From NCBI GenBank assembly GCA_016715075.1, contig JADKBK010000002.1, positions 248,001 through 312,000 of the forward strand: a stretch of DNA of 64,000 nt. Reading direction: 5' to 3'. Made by a program: the position numbers and the translations under genes. Below, in pieces: positions 36,311 to 45,492 of the stretch. This stretch comes from Bacteroidales bacterium. Lineage in GTDB: Bacteria; Bacteroidota; Bacteroidia; Bacteroidales; VadinHA17. The notes beneath the pieces were generated by a model. That model had not been told where the DNA came from, searched no databases, and was given only the letters and a program-made list of their open reading frames with translations. Numbering within the stretch: position 1 is the stretch's first letter; the number at the start of each line of letters is the position of its first letter.

Positions 36311-36745
36311 AAAAGTCAGGTTTCAGGGGCTAAGGTTAAGCGATGAACCTTACCTCATTTTAAATATATTTTTTGCCGGAGTTGTAATATTGATTATTAC
36401 TTACTCCGGCATTTTTTCTCCCGATAAGGATGACTATCCTGTTGTATGTATCCATCAGAAAATTACTGGTGAGCCGTGTTTTTCATGCGGGTTATCTCAT
36501 AGTTTTTCACTCATTGTCAGAGGCAGGATTGACGAAGCCTACCGATGGAATATTTACGGGATGAGGGTTTTATCTTTTTTTTCTCCCAGCTGATTCTGAG
36601 AATTGTTTTTTCACTTTATTACCTTCGCTATACCGGTATGGGGAAGCAGCTTATTGTAGTTGACAGCATTGGTTCCGGAATGATTTTTCTGATTGCCTTC
36701 CGGCCTTTTCTGGAGAATATTGTAAAAGGGTTTCTGAACCTGTAG
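36285..36745 (+). pseudogene. DUF2752-family small membrane protein, one apparent frameshift
   Basis: The first frame (from ATG 36285) holds CIHQKITGEPCFSCGLSHSF and DEAYRWNIYGMRV, the DUF2752 signature (C...G.PC..CGL), then stops at 36593. A second frame continues FFFSQLILRIVFSLYYLRYT to a TAG at 36743-36745. Adding one T to the eight-T run at 36575-36582 fuses them into 153 residues, the usual size. Three membrane segments are likely. The start overlaps the DUF4190-like gene by 26 bp. As the lesion is a loss in a homopolymer, it is probably a sequence error. Its stop codon lies inside the palindrome at 36741. Confidence 0.75.
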
Positions 36746-36770
36746 GGACGGGTCGCGACCCGTCCCTACA
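36741..36770. repeat. Perfect 30 bp palindrome shared by two convergent gene ends
   Basis: TGTAGGGACGGGTCG is followed directly by its exact reverse complement. The two symmetric TAG trinucleotides serve as the stop codons of the DUF2752 gene (36743-36745) and of recX (36766-36768, minus strand). Related copies lie at 11545-11570 and 62059-62088. It may act as a bidirectional transcript end, though no T-run follows. Confidence 0.9.
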
Positions 36771-37233
36771 GCTCCATTTCATTCAGCAGATCGTACAGCA
36801 GGCTGCTCTCAAATCCTTTGGAGAGCCCGTAACGCATCAGTTTGGCCTTCAGGTCATACTGGCTTTTTGCCTTTACGGTCCGGCGATGAGATATAAGCAG
36901 GTTATTCAGCATCTGACGGTATATTTTATTATCAAGAGTGTCCAATGCTTTGTTTATCAGGCTTGAGGGTAGATTTTTGGCCTTTAAATGTGCCGAGATT
37001 TTCAGTTTCCCCCATTTATTATATTTGAACTTATCTTTGACGAATCCCAGGGCATACCGTTCCTCATTGATAAAGTTGTCTTTTTTAAGATGCTCAATGA
37101 TCCTTGCACTCTCCTTATCTTCCATGCCCCAGGCATTCAGCTTTACCGCTATTTCTGCAGAGCAGTATTCCCTTGCAGCACATAAGGCCATGGCTTTATT
37201 CAGGGCTGTTTTGAATAATTCATTCTCAGGCAT
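36766..37233 (-). CDS. recX: Regulatory protein RecX
   Basis: The 155-residue protein inhibits RecA filaments. RecX family features are a three-helix repeat pattern with YCSAEIAVKLNAWGMED, then LKKDNFINEERYALGFVKDK, KYNKWGKLKISAHLKAKNL and a third repeat ending the protein. It starts at ATG 37233 and overlaps the prmC stop by 8 bp, so it is translationally coupled to prmC. Its stop codon is supplied by the palindrome. No recA lies in the window. Confidence 0.92.
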   Translation of the reverse strand: MPENELFKTALNKAMALCAAREYCSAEIAVKLNAWGMEDKESARIIEHLKKDNFINEERYALGFVKDKFKYNKWGKLKISAHLKAKNLPSSLINKALDTLDNKIYRQMLNNLLISHRRTVKAKSQYDLKAKLMRYGLSKGFESSLLYDLLNEMEL

Positions 37234-38092
37234 ATCTTATCCCTTTAATTATCCTTTCTTTTCCATTCATATCTTCAACAATCTCTATACCCCGAAAGCC
37301 GTATGATTCAACGAGATTAACCATTGATTCACCGAGTGCTTCGTTGATTTCAAAATAGATCTTCCCCGGCGGGCAAAGAATACCGGCTGCTTTCCTGAGT
37401 ATCGCGTTATAATAAATAAGGGGATTGGAATCTGCCACAAAGAGAGCAGAGTGCGGTTCATATTCCAGTACATTTCTATGCATCAGCTGTTTTTCAGAGT
37501 CTCTTACATACGGAGGATTGCTCACAATAAGTCCCGCTTTTCCTAACAATCCGGAGACCGGATTGAGGATGTCATCCTTAATAAATGTTATGCTGGCATT
37601 ATTAAGCTTTGCATTTTCTTCAGCTTTCAGGAGGGCTTCATCTGATATATCTGTTCCTGTCACCGATGAACTTTTGATATTCAGAGCTATGGCAATTGCA
37701 ATACAGCCCGATCCTGTGCCAAAATCAATAATATTGCCTGTATATCCCCTGTTTTCCCTTATAATAAGATCGACAAGTTCTTCAGTTTCCGGTCGTGGGA
37801 TGAGGGTTGAGCTGTTAAGTTTTATGATGCAATCGTAAAAAACTGTTTCACCGAGAATATACTGGATTGGTTTTCCGGTTTTAAGTTCCCGGCAAAGGCT
37901 TATAATTTCTGAAACCTGATTAAGGTTGACTGAAGGTTCAGTCAAAAAAAGCTGGTGCATTTTGGTGACACCAAGTACACTCCCGATAATAATATTGGAA
38001 AGCGACCTGATCTCTTCCTCCGGATAGCTTCCTGCAAGTTCTGTTGTCAGATAGAATCTTATATCTTTTATTGTTTGTATCTTAATGCCCAT
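37226..38092 (-). CDS. prmC: Release factor glutamine methyltransferase PrmC
   Basis: The 288-residue SAM-dependent enzyme methylates the GGQ glutamine of RF1 and RF2 (the RF2 gene is at 29.7 kb). The N-terminal helical domain (1-~75, with GKPIQYILGE) binds the factor. The Rossmann domain has IIDFGTGSGCIAIAIAL for SAM, and N192-P-P-Y for the target Gln. It heads a two-gene unit with recX. The divergent ribD gene starts 26 bp away. A TAAATTTG box lies just 4 nt before its ATG. Confidence 0.95.
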   Translation of the reverse strand: MGIKIQTIKDIRFYLTTELAGSYPEEEIRSLSNIIIGSVLGVTKMHQLFLTEPSVNLNQVSEIISLCRELKTGKPIQYILGETVFYDCIIKLNSSTLIPRPETEELVDLIIRENRGYTGNIIDFGTGSGCIAIAIALNIKSSSVTGTDISDEALLKAEENAKLNNASITFIKDDILNPVSGLLGKAGLIVSNPPYVRDSEKQLMHRNVLEYEPHSALFVADSNPLIYYNAILRKAAGILCPPGKIYFEINEALGESMVNLVESYGFRGIEIVEDMNGKERIIKGIRYA

Positions 38093-38096
38093 AAGT

Positions 38097-38104
38097 CAAA
38101 TTTA
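38097..38104 (-). promoter_or_regulatory. -7 promoter element abutting the prmC start
   Basis: The minus strand reads TAAATTTG (TAnnTTTG), ending 4 nt before the prmC ATG, as at 5166-5173. A leaderless or near-leaderless transcript would result. A -33 TTTG is not evident. Confidence 0.4.
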
Positions 38105-38118
38105 GCATTTTCACGGAA

Positions 38119-39174
38119 ATGGAGGAGAAAGATGAAATTAAATTCATGAGGAGATGCCTCGGGCTGGCCTCCATGGCTGAAGGGCTTACCTATCCCAATC
38201 CAATGGTTGGAGCTGTTGTTGTATGTGACGGAATAATAATCGGGGAGGGGTATCATCTAAAGGCAGGAGAGCCTCATGCGGAGGTTATTGCCATTAATGC
38301 TGTCCGGGATAAGGGGATGTTGAAAAGGTCAGTGCTCTATGTCAGCCTGGAACCCTGTTCACATTTTGGAATGACACCTCCCTGTGCCGACCTTATTATT
38401 TCGCACTCAATACCAAAGGTTGTAATCGGAACCGGTGATTCAAATGATAAAGTATCAGGCAGGGGAATCTCAAGATTGAGGGAAGCCGGGTGTGAAGTCA
38501 TTGTAGGAGTTCTTAAAGATGAATGCAGGAGACTGAACAGGAGGTTTTTTACCTTTCATGAGAAAAAGAGGCCGTATATAACACTTAAATGGGCTCAAAG
38601 CGCCGATGGGTTTATCGATATCCTCAGATCAGATAATCACACTGTTCAACCGACATGGATTACAGGCAAGCCTGAAAGATCTCTTGTACACAGATGGAGA
38701 ACGGAGGAGGAGTCAATACTTGTAGGAGCTGGAACAGTAAGAGCCGATGATCCGAAACTAAATGTCAGGGATTGGACAGGCCGCGATCCTCTCAGATTAA
38801 TTCTGAGCAGTACCGGCTCTTTAGATAAAGGTTCTTCAGTGTTTAAGGTAAATGGAAAGACAATATTATTTACTGATGACAGCAATGAAAAGATCCCCGG
38901 GGTTATCACAATTCAGCTGGATAACAGTATGCCCGCTTGCCGGCAAATTGCACAATACCTTTTTAATTCAGGGATTCAGTCAGTATTAGTCGAAGGCGGA
39001 GCCGTGGTACTTGACCATTTTATTTCAAATGGATTATGGGATGAGGCCAGGGTCTTCTCAGGAGCCCAATATTTTAAGGGAGGTGTTCCTGCCCCCGCTT
39101 TAAGGGGCAATTTGTTTTCTGAAACAATATTCAGCAACAGTAACCTGAAGGTATATTTGAACTCTGCAGGATGA
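38119..39174 (+). CDS. ribD: Riboflavin biosynthesis deaminase/reductase RibD
   Basis: The 351-residue bifunctional enzyme catalyses the second and third steps of riboflavin synthesis from GTP. The deaminase (1-~150) has the zinc site: His53 and Glu55 in EPHAEVIAINAV, Cys80 and Cys89 in LEPCSHFGMTPPCADLI. The reductase (~155-351) has TLKWAQSADGFID, TGKPERSLVHRWR and VLVEGGAVVLDHFI. It is the only riboflavin gene here. It diverges from prmC and is followed after 83 bp by the TPR-caspase gene. Confidence 0.95.
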   Translation: MEEKDEIKFMRRCLGLASMAEGLTYPNPMVGAVVVCDGIIIGEGYHLKAGEPHAEVIAINAVRDKGMLKRSVLYVSLEPCSHFGMTPPCADLIISHSIPKVVIGTGDSNDKVSGRGISRLREAGCEVIVGVLKDECRRLNRRFFTFHEKKRPYITLKWAQSADGFIDILRSDNHTVQPTWITGKPERSLVHRWRTEEESILVGAGTVRADDPKLNVRDWTGRDPLRLILSSTGSLDKGSSVFKVNGKTILFTDDSNEKIPGVITIQLDNSMPACRQIAQYLFNSGIQSVLVEGGAVVLDHFISNGLWDEARVFSGAQYFKGGVPAPALRGNLFSETIFSNSNLKVYLNSAG

Positions 39175-39218
39175 AACCCTAATGAATTGAAATTCTTAAT
39201 AAAATTTTTTAAATTTGA

Positions 39219-39226
39219 TAGTTTTG
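39219..39226 (+). promoter_or_regulatory. Probable -7 promoter element of the caspase operon
   Basis: TAGTTTTG matches TAnnTTTG, 31 bp upstream of the ATG at 39258. A second match, TAAATTTG, sits at 39210-39217. Neither has a clear -33 TTTG. Confidence 0.4.
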
Positions 39227-39257
39227 TCAGATTAATCAAACATAAAACGCCATTAAT

Positions 39258-41588
39258 ATGAGAGTACTTTTCATTTCAATCCTGATCACTCTTATCCCTG
39301 TTTGTGCTGTCGGGCAGAATGCCAGAAAATTTTACAAAGCCGGCACAGAATTAGTTGAAAATAAGAAGTATGATGACGCGGTGATCCAGTTTACCAATGC
39401 TATTGGAATGGAACCGTCAAATCCTGATTATTATATCGCCAGGGCGAGGGTATATGTGCTTATCATGAAATACAATGAGGCGAAGTCGGACTATGAAAAG
39501 GCCATTGTATTTGATGCGAAAAATGTTGAGGCAATCATTAGTCTTGGTTCAGTCTGCAATAAGATGGGCAGTTATGAAGAAGCTCTGAAACAGCTCAACC
39601 ATGCCACAGCTGTTGAAAGACGGAATGCAAGAGTCTATCCTGAAAAAGTTATCACATTAATTGGTCTTGAAAGGTATGATCAGGCTCTTAAAGTCTCCGA
39701 TTCCGCAATAATGGTCAAGGATACGCCTATGGACTATTATTACAGGGGAATAATTTACCGGAAACTGAATAATGATCAAATGGCTAAGAAGGAGCTTGAA
39801 AAGGCTATCTCCAGGGATAAGGATCTTGCTGCACCAAGGCTGGCACTTGCTGATCTGCTTGTCTCCTCCGATGCTAAGGCATCTATGGTTCAATGCAATG
39901 AGGTACTTAAGAATGATGACAGGAATACCGATGCCTATCTTATGCGAAGCAAGGTTTACATGAAGATGCTCGATTACCCGAGTGCAATAAACGACATCTC
40001 CAAAAATATTCTTATCGACCCGGAAAATCCGGCATATTATTTCCACAGGGGAAAGTGTTACCAGGAATTCAGCCAGCATACCAATGCAATAAATGATTTT
40101 TCAAAATACATTTCCCTGAAGAATGATGATCCGGAGGCATATTTTGCCAGGGCTAAATCTTATGAGGAGATTATGAATTATGATAAAGCGATTGCTGACT
40201 ATACAAAGATTACGGTACTTTCCGAGTTTGATATGAAAGCCCGTAAAAGAATGAAGGAGGCAGAGGTAAGGCTTTATGAACTGAACAGGGAAGCAAACCC
40301 TCCCGATATATCAGTTATCAGTCCCCTGCCTGTTGATGATACTGTCAAAATCAAGGGAGATAAGACTTCGGTTCTGATATCAGGAAAGATAAAGGATAAG
40401 AGCAGGATCAAATCTTTTACAATTAATAACCAACCTGTTGCCATGGCTGAGAAAAATGGTGAATATGATTTCCTGTCTGAAATCAATGTTTCAGGAATTG
40501 ATACATTAACATTCACCGCATTTGATGATTACGACAATAAAAGAATTCTGAACTATAAGCTTAAGCGCACTGAAATAAATGCTCCTTCAATCCTGATCAT
40601 TGCTCCTTATACTTCTGAGGAGGGACGGGTATTGCTTGATTCTCCCACGCCTAATATTGCCATCCAGGGAAAGATTTCCGATGAAAGCCCGATCAGGTCA
40701 ATCACAATAGGAGACATTTCGGCAAGCTACCGGAGGGATGAACTAAATCCGAAATTCACTGCGGTGGTAGACATCTCCAATCTGACAAAATTTACTATAG
40801 TCGCTGAAGATATTTATGGTAACCGTAAGGAAACTGAATTTGTACTCGATCGCGGAGGGTCAGATATTGCTGCCAATAATCCAATGGGCAAGACATGGGT
40901 TGTTTTCATTGAGAACTCCAGCTATGAGACATTTGCGAGTCTCGATGGTCCGATCAAGGATATAAGCACTATCCAGAGAGCACTGGCTAATTACCAGATA
41001 CATAATGTAATTCACAAGAAGGATATGACAAAGACAGAAATGGAGAAGTTTTTTAATATTGAGCTTCGCGACCTTGTCAGGAAAAACCAAGTTAAATCGC
41101 TTGTTGTATGGTATGCCGGCCATGGGAAGTTCATCAATGACGTTGGTTACTGGATCCCTGTGGATGCAAAGAGAGATGATGAATTTACATACTATAATAT
41201 TAATAATCTGAAGGCTGGTCTGCAGGGATACAGCGACGTGATTGTGCATACCCTTGTTATTTCTGATGCCTGCGAATCGGGCCCTGGATTTTATTCTGCA
41301 ATGAGGTCAGCAGGTGATGCTCCTACTTGTGATAACACTCTTGTAGCAGGTGCTAAATCGGCACAGGTATTCTCCTCAGCTAATTATGAACTGGCTGCCG
41401 ATAATTCGAAATTCACTGCAACTTTTGCAAATACACTTATGAATAACAGGAATGCATGCATCCCTATCGAGACTATTGTTAAATCTGTTACAGAAGCTGT
41501 GACAAGCGACAACGGGCAGAAGCCAAAATTCGGAAGGATACAGGGGCTGGAGGATATGAACGGGACATTCTTCTTTATAGCTAAATAA
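39258..41588 (+). CDS. Exported TPR protein with C-terminal caspase-like (C14) protease domain
   Basis: The 776-residue protein has a signal peptide (MRVLFISILITLIPVCAVGQ). About eight TPR units fill ~22-340 (e.g. YYIARARVYVLIMKYNEAKS). Two Ig-like beta units span ~350-530 (PDISVISPLPVDD and PSILIIAPY open them). The caspase-fold domain (~545-776) holds both catalytic residues: His622 in VWYAGHGKF and Cys672 in ISDACESGPG, with the usual final hydrophobic strand. It should be active in the periplasm or at the surface. Substrates are unknown. The next gene, a propeller/SpoIIE protein, starts 7 bp downstream, so they form one transcript. Confidence 0.92.
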   Translation: MRVLFISILITLIPVCAVGQNARKFYKAGTELVENKKYDDAVIQFTNAIGMEPSNPDYYIARARVYVLIMKYNEAKSDYEKAIVFDAKNVEAIISLGSVCNKMGSYEEALKQLNHATAVERRNARVYPEKVITLIGLERYDQALKVSDSAIMVKDTPMDYYYRGIIYRKLNNDQMAKKELEKAISRDKDLAAPRLALADLLVSSDAKASMVQCNEVLKNDDRNTDAYLMRSKVYMKMLDYPSAINDISKNILIDPENPAYYFHRGKCYQEFSQHTNAINDFSKYISLKNDDPEAYFARAKSYEEIMNYDKAIADYTKITVLSEFDMKARKRMKEAEVRLYELNREANPPDISVISPLPVDDTVKIKGDKTSVLISGKIKDKSRIKSFTINNQPVAMAEKNGEYDFLSEINVSGIDTLTFTAFDDYDNKRILNYKLKRTEINAPSILIIAPYTSEEGRVLLDSPTPNIAIQGKISDESPIRSITIGDISASYRRDELNPKFTAVVDISNLTKFTIVAEDIYGNRKETEFVLDRGGSDIAANNPMGKTWVVFIENSSYETFASLDGPIKDISTIQRALANYQIHNVIHKKDMTKTEMEKFFNIELRDLVRKNQVKSLVVWYAGHGKFINDVGYWIPVDAKRDDEFTYYNINNLKAGLQGYSDVIVHTLVISDACESGPGFYSAMRSAGDAPTCDNTLVAGAKSAQVFSSANYELAADNSKFTATFANTLMNNRNACIPIETIVKSVTEAVTSDNGQKPKFGRIQGLEDMNGTFFFIAK

Positions 41589-41595
41589 ATTCTAT

Positions 41596-44500
41596 ATGTC
41601 AGGAATAAATGTTCTACGTAACCGGACAAAAACATTTGTCTGGTTGATCTTTTTTATGCCTTTTACAATTCTTTCATCAAACGGGCAGACCTATTTTTTT
41701 GACAATTATGGTGTCAAGCAGGGTCTGAGTGAACAAAAAGTCTATACACTGCTGCAGGATTCCAAAGATTATTTGTGGCTTGGAACAGCGAATGGTCTTT
41801 CGCGGTTCGACGGCAGAAAGTTTGAGAACTTTACAACACGCGACAGCCTGGCAAGCGGAGGAGTCAAATGCATGACTGAAGATTCTCTGGGCTACATCTG
41901 GTTTGGCCACCTGAACGGAGGTATCTCAAGGTTCGATGGCAGCGTTTTTGAACGTGTTGCCTTCGACTCTCTGAAACTGACAGGTGACATTACCAGTATC
42001 ACACAGAGGGGCAATAAGATCTGGATTACATCTACTGATGACGGTGCTATACTGGCCGATTTTCCGGTGACAAATATTAAACGCATTAAGGCGAGACAAT
42101 TCAGGGGAAAAGACGGATTGAGCGACCAGGTTTATGGGTCCAGTGTTTTAAGGAATGGCGCATTTGTTTCAATAGCCGATGTGGGATTGAGACGGTTCAA
42201 TACTGAAGAAAACAAGTTTGAAAACTATCGGATGCCGCATATGACCACCTATTTTACGACAATCTGCCTTCTGGAGGACAGGGACGGAAATTTGTGGTTC
42301 GGGACTTATAATGGCGGCCTGTTCAAGTATATTATGTCAGAAAGCAGAATGGTATATTATGATCTGATAAAGGAGGGGGTTTCCAGTAATATGATTTCCT
42401 GCCTGATGGAAGACAGCCGAGGCAGGATATGGGTCGGTACATGGGGTGGTGGCATTGCGCTGTTTGAAGGTGATAAAGTGAGAAGCTTTAATAGCGGGAA
42501 TGGTTTAAAGGCGGCTATGATTTATGATATTATAGAGGACGTTGAAGGCAATATCCTTATTGCTGACCGGGATAACGGGCTGACCATTTACAAAGGTGAT
42601 GCATTCACCACTATAAATGATAAGGAGCTGCTGCCCGACCCGAATGTAAATGCTATATACCGCGACAGGACCGGGGCTATGTGGTTTGGAACTAATTCCG
42701 GAATTTCACGGTTTCTTCCAGGTTCAGGTAAAAAACCGGTAATATACAATGAGTCAAGTAACTCGATCTTTGAAAATATCAGATATTTCAGGGAGGACCG
42801 GAATGGAAATCTTTGGATAGGCGCCAATGAGGGAGGAGTTATACTCTATAATATGAAATCTTCAAGGTTTGAATCCCAGCCATATATCAACTCTATTCTT
42901 TACCATGGCGGCCAGGTTAAAGCCATGGAGATAGATCATGAGAATCATCTCTGGATTGGCACAGTTGACGGAGTTGCCGTAGGAACTATCGGTGAGGATA
43001 ATTTTAAGAGGTATACCACCATGGATAGCCTGACCGTAACAGTGATCACCTCCTTATATTGTGATCCTGACGGGATAATGTGGATCGGAGCCGAACCAAA
43101 GGGGAATAAACCTGGACTGATCCGCTATGATCCTGCCCTGGAGGATTTCAAACCTGTAAAAGCTCTTTCAGGAATTATCCCAAAAACTATGGTTATGGAT
43201 GGGCAGGGTATTTTATGGATAGGGACAAGTGAAGGACTGAAAGCATTTAAAAATGATACAGTTATTTCAACTGTGACCAAGGAAGAGGGCCTGCTTTCAG
43301 ATAATATCAACCTTCTTGCTGCAGGCAAAGACGGGAGTATTTATATTGGAACCAATAATGGATTGAACAGGTATTTTCCTGAAAGTAAAAGGATCTTTTC
43401 CTACACTGAAAGAAATGGTTTCCCCGGTATAGAAACCAGGCCCAATTCTGTATTTGAAACAGTATCAGGTGAGTTATGGTTTGGTACGGCGAATGGAGTA
43501 ACCAGGCTTATCCCTGAAAAGAGTTCCACGGCAGGCCTTGAACCACTTACCCATATAATGGGCATGCAGGTAAACTATGAGCCAAGGGAAATGATACCAG
43601 GAATGAAACTAAGCTATACGGAAAGATCTGTGCTGTTCAACTATTACAGTATTTGTCTCACAAATCCTGATGTAGTCCAGTTTAAGGTAAGACTTGAAGG
43701 GGCTGACGAGAACTGGAGACCGGTTACTGATCAGACCAGGGCAATATATTCAGCCCTTCCTCCGGGTAAATATAATTTTATGGTAATGGCAAAGAATAGC
43801 CAGGGCATTTGGAATAATAAACCTGTGACATTCTCATTTTTAATCAAACCACCATTTTACCTCACATGGTGGTTTGTTTTATTCTCAATAGTCCTGGTTA
43901 TTGTGATAGTAATACTATATATAAAGATCAGGGAACGTAACCTTATCCGGGAAAAGATTATTCTGGAGGAGAAGGTAAAGGAGCGAACTGCAGAGGTTGT
44001 ACTTAAGAGCAGGGAGATAGAGGATAAGAACAGGGATATTACAGCCAGTATACGTTATGCAGAAAGAATTCAGAGGGCTATGCTTCCCAGGGAGGATATG
44101 ATCCAGGATACCTTTGTACTTTATATGCCTAAAGATATTGTAAGCGGAGATTTCTACTGGATGTACGACAACAGCGAATGGCGGTTTATTGCAGCTGTCG
44201 ACTGTACGGGACATGGCGTTCCCGGTGCATTTATGTCAATTATCGGCCATAACTCTCTGAACAAAATTGTGACAGAGTATGAGCTCACAAAACCTTCTGA
44301 AATTGTGGATCAGCTGAATGTTGAGGTGATGAACGCTCTTTTGCAGAGGCACGAAAGGGCAATTAATGATGGTATGGACCTGGCGCTTATCGCATTCAAT
44401 AAAAAAAGATTTACCCTTGAATATGCCGGAGCATTTAATCCATTATATGTCGTCAGAAACGGAGAACTGACAGAATACAAGGCTGACCGTTTCCCTGTTG

Positions 44501-44778
44501 GAATGACTACAATGGATGAAAGGAAAAAATTTACAAATAATGTTGTGGCGATCTGTCAGGGAGATATGGTATATATGTGTTCCGACGGATATGCCGATCA
44601 GTTTGGATCTGTTAATGGAAAGAAATATAAGTCAGGTAATGTAAAGAAGCTTCTTGCACAAATCTGGGATCTTTCCGTTCGTGAGCAGAAGGAGAGGCTG
44701 GAAAAGGAGATTCTTGACTGGAAGGGCTGCCTGGGACAGGTGGATGACATTATGTTTATCGGAACCCGGATTCCCTGA
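41596..44778 (+). CDS. Two-component-type propeller sensor fused to SpoIIE (PP2C) phosphatase
   Basis: The 1060-residue protein has a signal peptide (~1-31) and about a dozen Reg_prop repeats over ~35-640 (LWLGTANGLSRFDG, IWFGHLNGGISRFDG, LWFGTYNGGLFKY, WVGTWGGGIALF). A Y_Y_Y domain follows (~650-745, with RLEGADENWRPVTD). One membrane span (~753-775) leads to a coiled coil (ENRDITASIRYAERIQRAM-like, ~790-830) and a cytoplasmic SpoIIE phosphatase with metal aspartates in VSGDFYW and AAVDCTGHGVPGAFMSIIGH (Asp869), and MCSDGYADQFG. Usually such propellers drive histidine kinases; here the output is protein-Ser/Thr dephosphorylation. It is coupled by a 7 bp gap to the caspase gene. Confidence 0.93.
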   Translation: MSGINVLRNRTKTFVWLIFFMPFTILSSNGQTYFFDNYGVKQGLSEQKVYTLLQDSKDYLWLGTANGLSRFDGRKFENFTTRDSLASGGVKCMTEDSLGYIWFGHLNGGISRFDGSVFERVAFDSLKLTGDITSITQRGNKIWITSTDDGAILADFPVTNIKRIKARQFRGKDGLSDQVYGSSVLRNGAFVSIADVGLRRFNTEENKFENYRMPHMTTYFTTICLLEDRDGNLWFGTYNGGLFKYIMSESRMVYYDLIKEGVSSNMISCLMEDSRGRIWVGTWGGGIALFEGDKVRSFNSGNGLKAAMIYDIIEDVEGNILIADRDNGLTIYKGDAFTTINDKELLPDPNVNAIYRDRTGAMWFGTNSGISRFLPGSGKKPVIYNESSNSIFENIRYFREDRNGNLWIGANEGGVILYNMKSSRFESQPYINSILYHGGQVKAMEIDHENHLWIGTVDGVAVGTIGEDNFKRYTTMDSLTVTVITSLYCDPDGIMWIGAEPKGNKPGLIRYDPALEDFKPVKALSGIIPKTMVMDGQGILWIGTSEGLKAFKNDTVISTVTKEEGLLSDNINLLAAGKDGSIYIGTNNGLNRYFPESKRIFSYTERNGFPGIETRPNSVFETVSGELWFGTANGVTRLIPEKSSTAGLEPLTHIMGMQVNYEPREMIPGMKLSYTERSVLFNYYSICLTNPDVVQFKVRLEGADENWRPVTDQTRAIYSALPPGKYNFMVMAKNSQGIWNNKPVTFSFLIKPPFYLTWWFVLFSIVLVIVIVILYIKIRERNLIREKIILEEKVKERTAEVVLKSREIEDKNRDITASIRYAERIQRAMLPREDMIQDTFVLYMPKDIVSGDFYWMYDNSEWRFIAAVDCTGHGVPGAFMSIIGHNSLNKIVTEYELTKPSEIVDQLNVEVMNALLQRHERAINDGMDLALIAFNKKRFTLEYAGAFNPLYVVRNGELTEYKADRFPVGMTTMDERKKFTNNVVAICQGDMVYMCSDGYADQFGSVNGKKYKSGNVKKLLAQIWDLSVREQKERLEKEILDWKGCLGQVDDIMFIGTRIP

Positions 44779-44854
44779 GATTATTGCGGATTGCGGATTC
44801 TGGATTAAGACAAGACAGGATTTTATTCAGTGAAGAAGCATTTTTATCCTGGCA

Positions 44855-45430
44855 CTAGATCTTTGCTATTTTGATAGGATCGAAAAGCCAGTTATCCTTT
44901 TTTGCCAGAAGGGTCATTACCTCCTCAGGAGTAGCTGCGATTTCCCAGATTGCCTTATGTTCATTCCGCAGGAAATTTTCTGAAACCATATGTTCAAAAA
45001 AATCTGTCAGTGATTTGTAGAAGTTCAAAGTATTCAAAATAATTACGGGGCCTCTGAAAAGGCCCAGTTGCTTAAGAGTTATAGCTTCCGTAAGTTCCTC
45101 AAGCGTTCCGACACCTCCCGGAAGGGCAACAATGGCATCTGCCATAGCGAACATTTGCTTCTTCCTATCTCCCATGTCTGATGTTATAATCATCTCATTT
45201 ACATGGGAATGATCCCAGCCCTGATCTTTCATGAATGAGGGGATAACACCCGTAATAGTCCCGTTGTTTTCAATGATCGTATCGGCAATTTTACCCATCA
45301 GACCTATACCACCTCCCCCAAAAACCACTTCTGTGCCTGCCCTGGAAAGTAGTACCCCCAGTTCGATTGCAGCATCAGCATATTTACTGTTGATGCGGCT
45401 GCTGGAGGAAGCAAAGATACATACTCTCAT
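44855..45430 (-). CDS. LOG/TIGR00730-family protein (nucleotide 5'-monophosphate phosphoribohydrolase)
   Basis: The 191-residue Rossmann protein has GGGGIGLMGKIAD, near residue 38, and the family motif PGGVGTLEELTEA (~102-114). LOG enzymes release bases from nucleotide monophosphates such as AMP or cytokinin ribotides. A role in nucleotide salvage is the cautious reading. It is on the same strand as trxA, 62 bp away, with a terminator between them, so it is expressed separately. A short GCGGATTGCGGATT repeat lies 3' of it at about 44783-44806. Confidence 0.88.
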   Translation of the reverse strand: MRVCIFASSSSRINSKYADAAIELGVLLSRAGTEVVFGGGGIGLMGKIADTIIENNGTITGVIPSFMKDQGWDHSHVNEMIITSDMGDRKKQMFAMADAIVALPGGVGTLEELTEAITLKQLGLFRGPVIILNTLNFYKSLTDFFEHMVSENFLRNEHKAIWEIAATPEEVMTLLAKKDNWLFDPIKIAKI

Positions 45431-45441
45431 GGGTATCGATT

Positions 45442-45472
45442 AAAAAAGGCCGTCCCGGGTAAAAGAACGGCC
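45442..45472 (-). terminator. Rho-independent terminator of trxA
   Basis: On the minus strand a GGCCGT/ACGGCC stem with a 12-nt loop is followed by six T. It lies 21 bp beyond the trxA stop and just before the LOG-family gene. Confidence 0.8.
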
Positions 45473-45492
45473 GGAAACAGTTATTTTTTTAT

